Below are positions 26,001-35,287 of a stretch of DNA of 64,000 nucleotides, piece after piece. A model generated the notes under the pieces. That model saw nothing but the letters and a program-made list of their open reading frames with translations. It was not told the origin of the DNA and did no database searches. The stretch comes from Euonymus europaeus (Eukaryota > Streptophyta > Magnoliopsida > Celastrales > Celastraceae). Position numbers and translations under genes: made by a program. The stretch is taken from contig OY756962.1 in NCBI GenBank assembly GCA_963580455.1, positions 22,519,001 through 22,583,000 on the forward strand. Direction: 5' to 3'. Within the stretch, counting starts at the first letter, position 1. Every line of letters starts with the position of its first letter.

Positions 26001-27325
26001 ACCGATTCAATTGTTTCATGCAATCTATATTTACTACTGTTAATTAGCAGTTGCAAAACTTTCTAGACCCATTTTCATTGTTACTTTCTTTTACATAAAT
26101 TTATGTGTCAAATTTCTTATTTGGGGCTCCCATGTAGTGAGCTTGTAGGTATTTGAATTGTCAGTCCTTAGCTCAGCTGTTCAACCATACAATTCACGCT
26201 GGCCTGGCAATTGCTCAGGCTTGTTTCATTGCAACCAAGGTTGATGCATGAAGATGAGATTGATTGACTGAGTAGAGAATATGCCTGAATCTTTCCTGAA
26301 TGCCTTTCTGAAAAGCCCAAAACCATGGCTTCATGATGACAAGCACTGAACTGACATTAGGATTTTATTGTGGCAGGATAATCATGTGGATGGAGCAGAT
26401 ATTGGGAATAAGAAGCAGGAATCAACATCTTTGCCAAATAAACATCCACAACAAAACCAGCAGATGGATCCAGCACACAATAACAACTCCAAGTCTGTTT
26501 CAACACCTCCTAATTCTTCTACTGGAAAGCAGGTAGTAGGAAGGCCAAATGCAAGCAATTCCAAGGGGTCTGGTAACAGGAGTGAGGTAGCCTTTCGTCT
26601 GATGTAGTTTCTATACACGATGTTGTGATCTTATTGATTTTGGTTCACACTTTTACTTTCTGATTGTGGTGTGGGATTAAGGGCTGTGCGTCAAGATAAG
26701 ATGATCACTCTCTGTTTTCATATCTAAAGTCAAAAGTATGTTTGATCTTTCAAACTTGTCTTCATTGCAGTTTTTATTACCTCAGGTTTTGAAGAATCAA
26801 GATTGCTATTAGTCCAAAATGTGTCGATATTATCGATATGTTTAAGGATGAACTTTTGAATCTTCTGTCATATGATGAGTGAAAAAAATGTACAAATAGA
26901 TTGGGACATGATCTTTCAAGGCCATATTGTGTTGCAGCCTTGCAGGGGCTAGAATTCCTTACATACTAAGATTTTATACATATGGCCAATACTTATTCAT
27001 TTTCTAATGGCAGGGAACAAATTCCACTACTTCTGCACTGTCAAAGTTGACAACCCGACTTAATTTTCTAAAGGAACGGCGAAGCCAGATTACGAATGAA
27101 CTGCAGAATATGGACAAAGGCCGAAATTCAGGTCAAGCTGTCTCAAACATGGATAGAGGTCGAGGTTCTGATAGTCGTCATCAGTCACTCCAAAACCAAG
27201 ACAAGTACGAAGATTTGGTTCATCAAGAAAAAGACAGAAAATTGGATAATGGTCATCCACTTCAGAACCCAGAGAAAGGGTTAGGAATCGAAGGCCAGTC
27301 ACGCCAGAATTCTGGAAAAAATTGA
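11027..27325 (+). CDS. REN1: Rho GTPase-activating protein REN1 (PH domain + RhoGAP + coiled coil)
   Basis: REN1 stimulates GTP hydrolysis by ROP GTPases; in Arabidopsis it confines active ROP1 to the pollen-tube tip. Twenty-three exons join in frame to 2754 nt (917 aa): 11027-11071, 11225-11305, 11713-11749, 11871-11947, 15923-15993, 16086-16164, 17230-17365, 17741-17860, 18997-19074, 19284-19339, 19433-19502, 20792-20876, 21350-21593, 22144-22350, 22889-23218, 23426-23475, 24201-24261, 24357-24440, 25243-25356, 25441-25583, 25830-25893, 26377-26586, 27014-27325. Order of parts: proline-rich start, PH domain (about 43-165, GWTSWKKRWFILTRTSLVFF), RhoGAP (about 185-375) with the arginine finger at R224 in VEGILRQ, an acidic serine-rich stretch, coiled coil (about 590-720), and TTRLNFLKERRSQI near the end. 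The stop TGA (27323-27325) is followed by 48 more open codons in the same frame to TGA 27470-27472, so a CGA-to-TGA change may have shortened it. Confidence 0.92.
12222..12709 (+). repeat. 5' LTR of the Ty3-type element
   Basis: 488 bp, bounded by TG and CA. It differs from the 3' LTR by one A/G change near its start and a small cluster around 12,580-12,590, so the insertion is fairly recent. Confidence 0.92.
12744..14531 (+). CDS. Ty3-type Gag with start of protease
   Basis: The frame is open from 12,711 but the first ATG is at 12,744, giving about 595 residues. Features in order: a Gln-rich coiled start, a retrotransposon Gag domain (around WLSEVSRFFDM and WWDELQATRRRQF), a CCHC zinc knuckle CYRCGKPGHRSHDC, and the start of an aspartic protease. 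The protease motif reads IIDNGS where related elements have D-S/T-G, so its active site looks changed. A 48-residue part of Gag is exactly duplicated in tandem. The stop TAG at 14529-14531 stands where relatives have Trp (RPWQFD), and the same frame continues beyond it. Confidence 0.85.
   Translation: MSNQERNRDPNDAGRGVDDLWAAFEEQRQQLTEQRQQMAEVLRLLGELRVNAGQDQPAVRNGARDVAQDLPGGQAIVNPRVQQQNCGRQHVPPVYPGLMEDSDVEEDLDDGDYRDVGQNYNQVPGGFKLRADIPSFDGNLSIEGVLDWLSEVSRFFDMTEIEENRRVKMVAYRLKSGAAVWWDELQATRRRQFKLPIRTWRRMEQLIRSQFLPADYLQYLFQLYQNCSQGTKSVFEYTSEWQRLKMRNNLNESEPVQVSRYLGGLRPSIRDKIFMQVIWSVTEAYNLALKGLKMRNNLNESEPVQVSRYLGGLRPSIRDKISMQVIWSVTEAYNLALKAEAKDIPITKPTFTRYEDPESSNVAANRVKSPQVNTPSQSRPTYQQSKGKGGDNSGTRQGGMNQNQDQSRPVGRGRGNNFNNPYNRPTGDKCYRCGKPGHRSHDCPDRKPVNMVDHMTDYSDDDTFQANYEEADDVAEEEGALVNCVVRRVMCSPRVEESQRKNIFTAFCTVNNNVCDLIIDNGSCENFVAKRLVDHLSLKTEKHSSPYTIGWIQKGPKVQVAETCRVPISIGKYYRDEVVCDVVDMDASHILLGRP
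13471..13758 (+). repeat. 144-bp in-frame tandem duplication inside gag
   Basis: 13471-13614 and 13615-13758 are almost identical (one visible change, TTC to TCC). The duplication repeats 48 residues around the LGGLRPSIRDKI motif and keeps the frame open. Confidence 0.9.
14532..15289 (+). pseudogene. Truncated Pol remnant of the Ty3-type element
   Basis: The frame of Gag resumes after the TAG and runs into the 3' LTR (to 15,410). It includes the linker before reverse transcriptase (LPNQVQSILANFSELVSDD, PHYRMSPKENDILRDKVAEL, LLKKGF) and then changes abruptly to sequence that does not resemble RT. This marks an internal deletion of RT, RNase H and integrase, so the element depends on a relative for movement. 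Confidence 0.75.
15290..15778 (+). repeat. 3' LTR of the Ty3-type element
   Basis: 489 bp, same ends as the 5' LTR, followed by the CTTCT duplication. Confidence 0.92.
18150..18325 (+). mobile_element. tRNA-derived SINE, Au-like
   Basis: A B-box-like GGATTCAATTCC (18,193) is followed by the Au-SINE type order CTCTCCACA, GTGGGGTAAAA, CGTACATCC, then CCCCGCC and CTTGTACACG, ending in a T-run near 18,310. Borders and target duplication are not clear. It lies in REN1 intron 8. Confidence 0.55.
19601..20219 (-). mobile_element. TRIM retrotransposon, about 620 bp
   Basis: Two terminal repeats of about 220-235 bp (19601-19835 and 20001-20219) share the palindrome CCCACATCTTTCGATGTG and a common GTACTAAGAGAAGGTGGTGGCA stretch in two parts. 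Between them is the complement of a tRNA-Met primer site (GCTCTGATACCAC, 19,969-19,981), which sets the element on the minus strand. AAATT occurs at both borders (19596-19600, 20220-20224). There is no coding capacity. The repeats have drifted apart moderately. It lies in REN1 intron 11. Confidence 0.8.
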
Positions 27326-27472
27326 AAGTCTGGTGATCAGAATCCGGATGAAGTCAAAAGATCAGGACATCCGCACCTTGTTCTTGACAGAGAAAAATCT
27401 GAAGGTAATGCGCCAAACGCTCCTACACCGTTAGAAGGCCATCCTGTGAATACTCCCAAGAACCACACCTGA
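27326..27472 (+). other. In-frame extension after the REN1 stop, possible lost C-terminus
   Basis: After TGA at 27323 the same frame stays open for 48 codons and ends in TGA at 27470. The extension keeps the composition of the preceding tail: charged, Asn/Pro/Gly-rich, no hydrophobic runs (it contains DREKSEGNAPNAPTP). This looks like former coding sequence rather than UTR. A comparison with REN1 of related species would decide. Confidence 0.55.
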
Positions 27473-28060
27473 TGATACAGGACTCATATGCCTCGACAAT
27501 TTGTTTGACCCATGGAATATATGTAGATAATGATGGAGCTTGTTGGATGGCAATGCTTCAAAGTCGATTTTGATCTCCATACTCACAGGACATACTAAAA
27601 TGTCCTGAAACCCTGTAAGCCCGGAATGTGCACAGAACCATCCCTGCTCAATTTAAGCTAAATTATTTGTAACCTTAGCTGCTGATTTTGCTGGTTAGAG
27701 TGGAGACAGGGTTGGATACATCTTTTGTATGGGTAAATTCAGTTTTTTTTTCCACTTAATTGTACCGTTTGATGTCAGCAACTGCACCTTGTGGGTCTTG
27801 TTTAATGTCAGCAACTGCACACTAAAACATTTTTATTAGACTTCGTTCCATCGTTGACATTAAAAGTGTCTTTTATACGATTGTTCTGTGTTTTTTGGGT
27901 ATGTTTTACACAGTTGTATAGCCCTTTGTCTCACTTCACTTTTTTGGAGTACTGAGAGTGTTTGGGACAAACCTCGGCTTGTTTTATGAAATGAATCTGG
28001 TTAAATATATTTTTCGTTATCGAAAGATTTTTAAATTTTATTTGTCATTAAATTTTAGAA
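27473..28060 (+). other. REN1 3' UTR and spacer
   Basis: No coding signal. A short direct repeat around TGTCAGCAACTGCAC (27,773 and 27,806) is seen. The stretch ends at the Helitron border. Confidence 0.45.
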
Positions 28061-29108
28061 CTAGTGAGTAGCCCGGGCTTCGCCTCGGGTTTGTGTTTGG
28101 TAATGAATAATATTTATAGGGGAAGCATAATAGCAATACCAAGATTTTAAATTAAGGTTTATAGCAATACTAATATAGTTGTGTGTAAAACCCTTGGGCG
28201 CTCCACAATTTTGGCCCAATAGGGAAGCTTCGGTGAGTGGGTTCTACTGAACATGTTTTTTTATATGGTTTGACGCACTGAAAACATAAAGGCAAGTTAT
28301 ATTATTCCTAACACATACATAAACAAAGGATGACCATTCTTAACAAACAAAATAAAGCTCATTCATCACAGTTCTTAAGAAACAAAAGAAGGCTTAGTTC
28401 TTGTCTTCACAGTCTTATGAGCCATCTAGTGCAATCTGTCTTAGTTGTTAAGGGAAGTCCAAATCCTGGATATGTATTGCCTGTACATGTTATATCCTGA
28501 GTATGTTACATTTATTTTCACTCTAAGTATTACACATATGCATCTTGTATATATTGGTTACGGTGCTCCTTTTTCACCCGTGATCGATGATTTTGATCCC
28601 TACCTGTTTGGGCTTGTTTGCACTTGGTTCCTTCTTGATCACTGTCCTTAATACACCCTTTTCTTGACCTGCTTTAATTTCCCTGTTGAGGTCATGTAAG
28701 TATTATTTTTAGATGAGTGTGTACACGTAGCGACATTTATTTTCTTCATTTGTTTATTTCCAGCTTTCTTATGAATCATTAAGAAAGTGAGAAACAAAAT
28801 ACTATAATAACTTCAGCAGTTGAGTGTAATAAACTAACATTGTAAAATGGCTTCTGGTTTTTTACCTTTTTCTTTTGTTGTTTTCATTCACCTCATTTGT
28901 AAGTGTGTCATCAATTTGAATTGATGTAACATTATCACCCTTAAAAGCTCACTTAACAAATGGGGATAAGGAGCAACAATTGAAGAGAGATGAGTGAGGG
29001 AGGAAAAGATTTCCGGCGTCCCCCACCACCCACACCCAACCAAACCCACCCTTCCGTCCCACCTTTGGCCTGCCACTTTCCAGAGCTGTGCTCCCAAAAC
29101 TCAACTAG

Positions 29109-31069
29109 CCAACCTCTTTCACATCGGCCTCCCTCACCACCAAAATCCCATGTTCCCCCCCTCCCCTTGCAACTATCAGAGGAAAACCACCCCCTCCGCC
29201 CAAACATTACACTTTACCAACTCCTTCTCAGCACATATCCCAACCCCAACATGGTAGTATTTACATTGAAAACTTTCCAGATCGCATTGATAATTTCGCA
29301 CTGAAGCGAACTATGAGCAGGTATGGTGTGGTGCTTGATGTTTTCATATCAAAAAAACTTACTAAGATAGGCAGAAGATTTGGGTTCGTAAGGTTTGAAG
29401 CGCCTATGGATAGTAAATTACTGGAGAATATCAGGCATACATGGTTTGGAGACTATAAACTTCGAGCAAATTTTGCGCGATTTGCTAGAAGTCAACCGAA
29501 AAATCAGAAGATGGGACTGGAGCCCACTCCACAACCAGCCAGGAAAACCTTTGTGAGGAAAATGACAGATGATAGGAGATACTCTACTGTCTTGAAAGGT
29601 GGGGCATCAGTTGGGAAAATTCCATCAAGTATTGTGCCGGAGAAGAAGAAACTCGCAGTGGATGTAGATGAAAACTGTGAATGGTTACAACGATCTGCAG
29701 TGGGCTATTTACATGATTTTGAAGCCTTGATAAATATTGAGGAGAAACTATGCAATGGTGATGTAGCAGTAAAAGCAACTCCAATGGGTGGGCATCTGGT
29801 TCTCCTAACTTTTGAGTCATTAGAGGTGATGCTGACAGTACTTAACAATGGCCACTGGCTGGGGGAATGGTTCAGACTAGTTAAACAGTGGAGTCCCCAA
29901 CAAATTGATAATGAAAGATTTGCTTGGCTTCGTTTTTCTGGGGTTCCACTACATGTCTGGAATAATAGAACTTTTGCTCAGATGGGGGGTTTGTGGGGAC
30001 ACTATGTCACCACTGATGAAACCACATTGGAAAAAGACGGTTTGATATAGGCCGGGTACTTATCACAACAATGGAGGTAAATTTTATTATGGATGATGTT
30101 AAACTATTGGTTGGTACTGAGGAGTTTACAGTCCACGTTATTGAAGAACCTAATCATTGTTTGTTTGCCACACCCTTGGAGAAGCAACCGGTAGTACCCA
30201 TGGTGGAGAAAAGTAATTTTGTTACTAAGAGTGCTGATTGGAGCGGTAAAGAGGAACTGGAAAATGGCCGTCTCTCAAAGACAAAAAATACAGGCGATCA
30301 ACCTGATGAAGAAGGTGACGTGGCAAGATGGGATGCTGCTGCCACAGATCAAATTGAGGAGGGAAACATAGATCAATTTGAAATTCAAACTCCTGCGGAG
30401 GGGACAAGTCATGAACTTACGTCAGGTTTGCAGAAGGAGACCAAGTTGCAGGCAAAAGGTAGCTGTATAATCCGGACTATAGGCACTGTAGGCCCAGTCA
30501 GTAAAGAGCCCATGGAGAATAATGATTGCATAGGAGGTCAAGCTGAAGGAAACCCAATCAAATCTTTTGAAGAAGATCGAAGTAGCTTGCCGATTGTTTC
30601 CACTGACCACTTGAATTTCCTATGGAGACACTCTGTGTCACAAGAGAGTCAATCAGAAACTCATAGTCATTCCTCAATTGATTCCGTCCCTCCAGGATTT
30701 CATCATGAGGATATTGACGGCCAGGCTTACAAGAGAAGAAAAGGGAAAGGGAAGCCGCAGACGAAGAGGTTATTCTTCAAACAATTACTACTGGAGCAGT
30801 GTAAGAGGGTGGCAGAAGAGGAGAGGAAAAAGAAAAGAAAGAAAATGAAGAATGATTTGTCCAGTCGTGCAGGCTCAGTAACATCATCTGAAAGTAAAGT
30901 TTCCAAAAGTACTTACCAGAGGGAAGTCGATGATACTTTTCAGGTATGGAAGCAGTTGGGAATGTCCAGCAATGTTAGTGATGAAATTATTCGAGGAAAA
31001 ATTGAGTCCATAGTAGTGGAGGAAATTATTGGCTCTAAGGCAGGGGTGGACAAGGGTAAGGCAGTATGA
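29109..31069 (+). pseudogene. LINE ORF1, RNA-binding protein, frameshifted
   Basis: ORF1 protein coats LINE RNA. An RRM-like part reads SIYIENFPDRIDNFALKR and GRRFGFVRFEAP (29,253-29,410). A DUF4283-like part follows (WLGEWFRLVKQW, WLRFSGVPLHVW, about 29,860-29,990). The first frame ends at 30,050, while RFDIGRVLI and the rest continue in another frame from about 30,035 to 31,069, so one base has been gained or lost there. The upstream Pro-rich part (28,994-29,257) is in a further frame, so the original start is not certain. The tail is charged with KKKRKKMK. I see no CCHC knuckle. Confidence 0.75.
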
Positions 31070-31112
31070 CTTGCTGGTCTTGAGTTAATGGTAGATAGGT
31101 GAGTTATTATTA

Positions 31113-34100
31113 ATGATTAGTATGCTTTCATGGAATGTACGTGGATTAGGGAGGCCAATGAAAAAACGAGTTGTACGCAGATGGGTGTTAGAGAAGAAGG
31201 TGGATTTGGTATTTTTGATAGAAACTAAACTGGAGTCGATATCGGATAGGCAAATTATTAGTTGTTGGGGTAATAGAAAATTCGAGTGGAGTGCTGTTAC
31301 TGCTGTAGGTTCTGCAGGAGGTCTATTGGCAATCTGGAATCCTAGCTCAATTATGGTAAAAGACGTGATCAAGGGGAAGAGATGGTTGGCTCTGGAGGCA
31401 AAGTGCTTAAACAATAATTTTGAATGTTGTTTTGTTGCAGTGTATGGTAACAATAATGAGTCTGAAAGAATAGAGTTATGGGAGAGTTTAAGCCTTCTTA
31501 AAATGCGTTTGCTCTGTCCTTGGTTTATATTGGGGGATTTTAATGAAATTATAAATGTTTCAGAAAGATCTGGCCAAATGGTAGTAACACGGGGAATGAG
31601 AGCTTTTGCAAGCTTTGTTACCAATATGGGATTGATTGAGTTGCCTTTGCTTGGAAGAAGGTTCACTTGGCGGAATTCAATCTGCCAAAGTAAGATAGAT
31701 CATGTGTTTGTTTCTGCAGAATGTGTCTCTGCTTTTCCAGGGTTAAAGCTATGGGGTCTATCAAGGGGAATATCTGATCACTCTCCTTTGTATGTGGAAG
31801 CAAGTATTGTTAATTGGGGTCCTAAACCATTTAGAGTTCAAGATTGTTGGTGGATGGAATCTACTTTTAGTACAGTTATTCAAGTCTTCTGGGCAGAGAT
31901 CACTGCCAACTCGACACAGAATCAGTTAGTTTCCTCCAAATTTCAGATGCTGAAAGTGTTGTTGAAAATCTGGAATAAAGAGGTTTTTGGGAATGTTGAC
32001 TTGAAAATAAAGAATCTGGAAAAGGAAGTTGATAAATGGGATGTGATTGTTGAAGCCCGTTCCCTCTCTCTAGAAGAACTACAAATCGTTAATGATTTGA
32101 GGCTTATGCTTTGGAAAGAGATGAAGAAAAGTGAGTCTCTATGGAGGCAAAAATCTAGGATCATATGGATAATAGAAGGAGATAGAAATACGAAGTTCTT
32201 TCAGACCACTGCTTGTATTCGGGGGAATTCTAACTCCTTGAGATGTTTGCAATCAGAAAGAGGCTTGCTCACTCAACCAAAAGATATCAGGGAGGAGGTT
32301 GTGTCTCATTTCGAAAAGCATTTTCAAGATCCTGGTTTAGGCTCTATACAATGGGAGGGACTAGAATTCAAAACCATCTCACGTCAGATGTCATTATCTC
32401 TAGAAGAGCCTTTTACAAGGGAAGAGGTGAAGGATGCTGTATGGAGCTGTGAGGGCTCAAAGGCCCCAGGGCCTGATGGGTTTAATTTTACCTTCATCAA
32501 GAAAGCTTGGGATGTCATCCAGGATGAAATATATCAAATGATATTCAATTTTTACGAAACAGGGAAGCTACCACAAGGGATTAATTCATCTTTTATTACA
32601 CTGATTCCTAAAGTTCAGGGTGCCTCCAAACTCTCTTCATTTCGACCTCTCAGTCTGATTAATAGTTTGTACAAAATCCTCTCCAAGGTCTTAGTGGGCC
32701 GACTAAAAAGGGCAATCCCCATGGTCATCAGTGAATCCCAGTCTGCGTTTGTGAAAGGTAGGCAGCTGCTTGATAGTGTATTAATAGCAAATGAAGTGGT
32801 GCATTCTATGAAGAAAACTCGTGAAAATGGTTTCTTGCTAAAGTTAGACATGGAGAAAGCTTTTGATTCTATCAATTGGCAATATCTGAATCATGTAATG
32901 AGGAAAATGGGTTTCGGTGTTAAATGGAGGAGTTGGATGATGGAATGTATATCTACTGCATCAGTGGCTGTGTTAGTGAATGGCTCCCCAACAAAGGAAT
33001 TTCAAATGCATCGTGGACTAAGACAAGGTGATCCATTGTCACCATTCTTGTTCAATATTGCAGCTGAAGGGTTACACCAGATGTTTCAAAAGGCTGAGGA
33101 AGTGGGCTTGCTGAAGGGAGTGATGGTGAAAAAAAGATGTGACCTTTCAGTTTCACATTTACAGTATGCTGATGATACCTTAGTGTTTTGCAAAGGTAGT
33201 GAGAATTTTTTGTATGGGGTAAAAAATGTCATGAGGTGTTTTCATCTGGTGTCTGGGCTTAAAATAAATTTCCAAAAGAGTGCGCTAGTTGGAGTTGGCA
33301 TTCCACAGCATCTTCTGGAACAATGGGCTATAAAGTATCACTGTAAGTTGGAGACTCTTCCAATTAAATACTTGGGTATGCCGCTGGGTGCAAATGTGAG
33401 ACAAAGTAAAACTTGGAGAACAATGGTTGATAAATTCAAAGCAAAGCTTGCTCCCTGGAAAGGTAGAATGCTATCTATAGGAGGTAGATTGGCTCTTATA
33501 AAGTCTACGCTGGTAAGCCTGCCGTTGTTCTATATGTCTCTTTTTAAGATTCCTATCTCAGTTTTAAAAAGATTAGATCGAATGCAGCGCAATTTTTTAT
33601 GGGGAGCCACTGATGAAAAAAGGAAAATACATTGTGTTGAATGGAGTAAGGTGGTACTGCCGAAAGCTTTGGGAGGCTTAGGGGTGGGGAATATTCACTA
33701 TAGAAACTTGGCTTTGCTTTTCAAATGGTCTTGGCGCTATAAGACTGAAGAGGGAGCATTGTGGAGGAAAGTAATCCAAGAAAAATATGGGAGTCAGGGA
33801 ATTCAGCTTGATATTATACCGGTAACGGCATCGGCTTCATTGGTTTGGAAAGATATTTACAACTCATATGTGAGGCAAGATCAATTTTTGGGTAACATTG
33901 CTCATAATGGTCTCAGATACTTAATTGGAAATGGCAACATTGCACGATTTTGGCTAGATAAGTGGGCTGGTGACATATTATTATCTTCTATGTTTGAGAG
34001 ATTATTCAGCATATCCTTACAAAGAAATGATGTGGTAGCCAGCATGGGTGAATGGGTGAATCAAAAATGGGAATGGAGGCTACGTTGGAGGAGGCGGTTA

Positions 34101-35012
34101 TTTTCATGGGAGGAGCATCTACTTCAACAACTATTGCAAGTCATAAATCCTATTGTACTTTGTTCATCTAAGTCTGATAGGTTGATTTGGAAATACACTC
34201 TCAAAGGTAATTTCTCAATAAAGTCATTATATGAGCAATTAATTTTAGCTTTTGCACAAGTGAATGGGCTGAACTCCATGAAAGAGTTGGCAAAGGTTTG
34301 GAAGGGATTTGTTCCTCCTCGCATAGAAGTATTTGCATGGATCCTACTACAACAAAAAAAAAGCACCAGGGAGAGATTGGCATCTATTGGAGTTATTCAA
34401 AGCCACGAAAATATATGCCCTTTTTGCCTAAATTCAGCAGAAAATGTAAATCATTTGTTCTGTCACTGCCCTGGGCCCGCATCTTTATGGTATCAAATAA
34501 CGAGGTGGTGGGGTTTTTCTTGGTGTCAATCCCGCAATATTCTTGAACTGTATCAGCAGTGGTGTAGCATGGTAAAAGGAGGATTGCAGCAAAAGGTGTG
34601 GGAGATGTTATTTTATGTGGTTACGTGGACCATCTGGGAGGCACGCAATGAATTAATTTTCAGGAATAAAATAACAGACTGGACACTGAGCATCTCTCTC
34701 ATTTTTTCTAGATTGCATCACTGGTTATTTTATTTGATTCCCAACTTCCCATACTCTAGTTGGCAGATTGAAACATCATCTTCTGTTGTGAAGTCTTGGT
34801 CAAAAACTCATGCTCGGCCAGCCAGGAATTTGCAATGGTGTCTTCCACCTTTGGGTCACTTCAAATGGAATATGGATGGTTCAGCAATAGGTAAACCTGG
34901 TGCAGCTGGGATTGGGGGTGTTCTAAGAGATGATATGGGTGCATATATTTTTCTATTCTCATGTAGATTGGTGTTGCTGATTCGAACGAGGCAGAGTTCC
35001 GTGCAATTTTGA
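31113..35012 (+). CDS. LINE ORF2: endonuclease, reverse transcriptase, RNase H
   Basis: A 1299-residue open frame that nicks target DNA and copies LINE RNA. APE endonuclease: SWNVRGLG near residue 6, ETK at 37-39, GDFNE near 141, SDHSP near 222. Reverse transcriptase: LDMEKAFD near 578, RGLRQGDPLSPFLFN near 645, YADD at 685-688. A zinc region CPFC...HLFCHC near 1100, and an RNase H start WNMDGS near 1253. The frame shifts by one base near 34,965; RNase H continues at about 34,969-35,287 with NEAEF and ETDSK, so the three acidic residues survive but in two frames. ORF2 starts 43 nt after ORF1. Confidence 0.92.
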   Translation: MISMLSWNVRGLGRPMKKRVVRRWVLEKKVDLVFLIETKLESISDRQIISCWGNRKFEWSAVTAVGSAGGLLAIWNPSSIMVKDVIKGKRWLALEAKCLNNNFECCFVAVYGNNNESERIELWESLSLLKMRLLCPWFILGDFNEIINVSERSGQMVVTRGMRAFASFVTNMGLIELPLLGRRFTWRNSICQSKIDHVFVSAECVSAFPGLKLWGLSRGISDHSPLYVEASIVNWGPKPFRVQDCWWMESTFSTVIQVFWAEITANSTQNQLVSSKFQMLKVLLKIWNKEVFGNVDLKIKNLEKEVDKWDVIVEARSLSLEELQIVNDLRLMLWKEMKKSESLWRQKSRIIWIIEGDRNTKFFQTTACIRGNSNSLRCLQSERGLLTQPKDIREEVVSHFEKHFQDPGLGSIQWEGLEFKTISRQMSLSLEEPFTREEVKDAVWSCEGSKAPGPDGFNFTFIKKAWDVIQDEIYQMIFNFYETGKLPQGINSSFITLIPKVQGASKLSSFRPLSLINSLYKILSKVLVGRLKRAIPMVISESQSAFVKGRQLLDSVLIANEVVHSMKKTRENGFLLKLDMEKAFDSINWQYLNHVMRKMGFGVKWRSWMMECISTASVAVLVNGSPTKEFQMHRGLRQGDPLSPFLFNIAAEGLHQMFQKAEEVGLLKGVMVKKRCDLSVSHLQYADDTLVFCKGSENFLYGVKNVMRCFHLVSGLKINFQKSALVGVGIPQHLLEQWAIKYHCKLETLPIKYLGMPLGANVRQSKTWRTMVDKFKAKLAPWKGRMLSIGGRLALIKSTLVSLPLFYMSLFKIPISVLKRLDRMQRNFLWGATDEKRKIHCVEWSKVVLPKALGGLGVGNIHYRNLALLFKWSWRYKTEEGALWRKVIQEKYGSQGIQLDIIPVTASASLVWKDIYNSYVRQDQFLGNIAHNGLRYLIGNGNIARFWLDKWAGDILLSSMFERLFSISLQRNDVVASMGEWVNQKWEWRLRWRRRLFSWEEHLLQQLLQVINPIVLCSSKSDRLIWKYTLKGNFSIKSLYEQLILAFAQVNGLNSMKELAKVWKGFVPPRIEVFAWILLQQKKSTRERLASIGVIQSHENICPFCLNSAENVNHLFCHCPGPASLWYQITRWWGFSWCQSRNILELYQQWCSMVKGGLQQKVWEMLFYVVTWTIWEARNELIFRNKITDWTLSISLIFSRLHHWLFYLIPNFPYSSWQIETSSSVVKSWSKTHARPARNLQWCLPPLGHFKWNMDGSAIGKPGAAGIGGVLRDDMGAYIFLFSCRLVLLIRTRQSSVQF

Positions 35013-35287
35013 AGGCTGTGACTTTATCATTAGATTGGATGTCGATCCCAAGTAATGTACAGAGAAGAATTATCGTTGAGACGGACTCGAAATGCGCTTA
35101 TGTGTGGGCAAGAAAAGGTGATAATTGTTCATGGAAGCTAGGTCAGATTTCAAATACTATTGATTCAGCTGTGTTGCAACTGGGAAATGTTGAAATGCGT
35201 CATATATCGCGGGAAATGAACTCGATAGCAGATCTTTTAGCAAAGAATGGTGTTAATAGGCAGTCTGATATGATCATGTGGTTTTAG
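34969..35287 (+). pseudogene. RNase H tail of LINE ORF2 in a shifted frame
   Basis: Reads as the rest of RNase H: NEAEFRAILKAV, IVETDSKCAYVWA, VEMRHISREMNSIADLLAK, stop at 35,285-35,287. It is out of frame with the main ORF2 by one base. Confidence 0.8.

Noticed and set aside
31085..31666. 193-codon open frame on the minus strand
   Set aside because: It is antisense to the LINE ORF2 endonuclease, which has clear motifs; the minus frame shows none.
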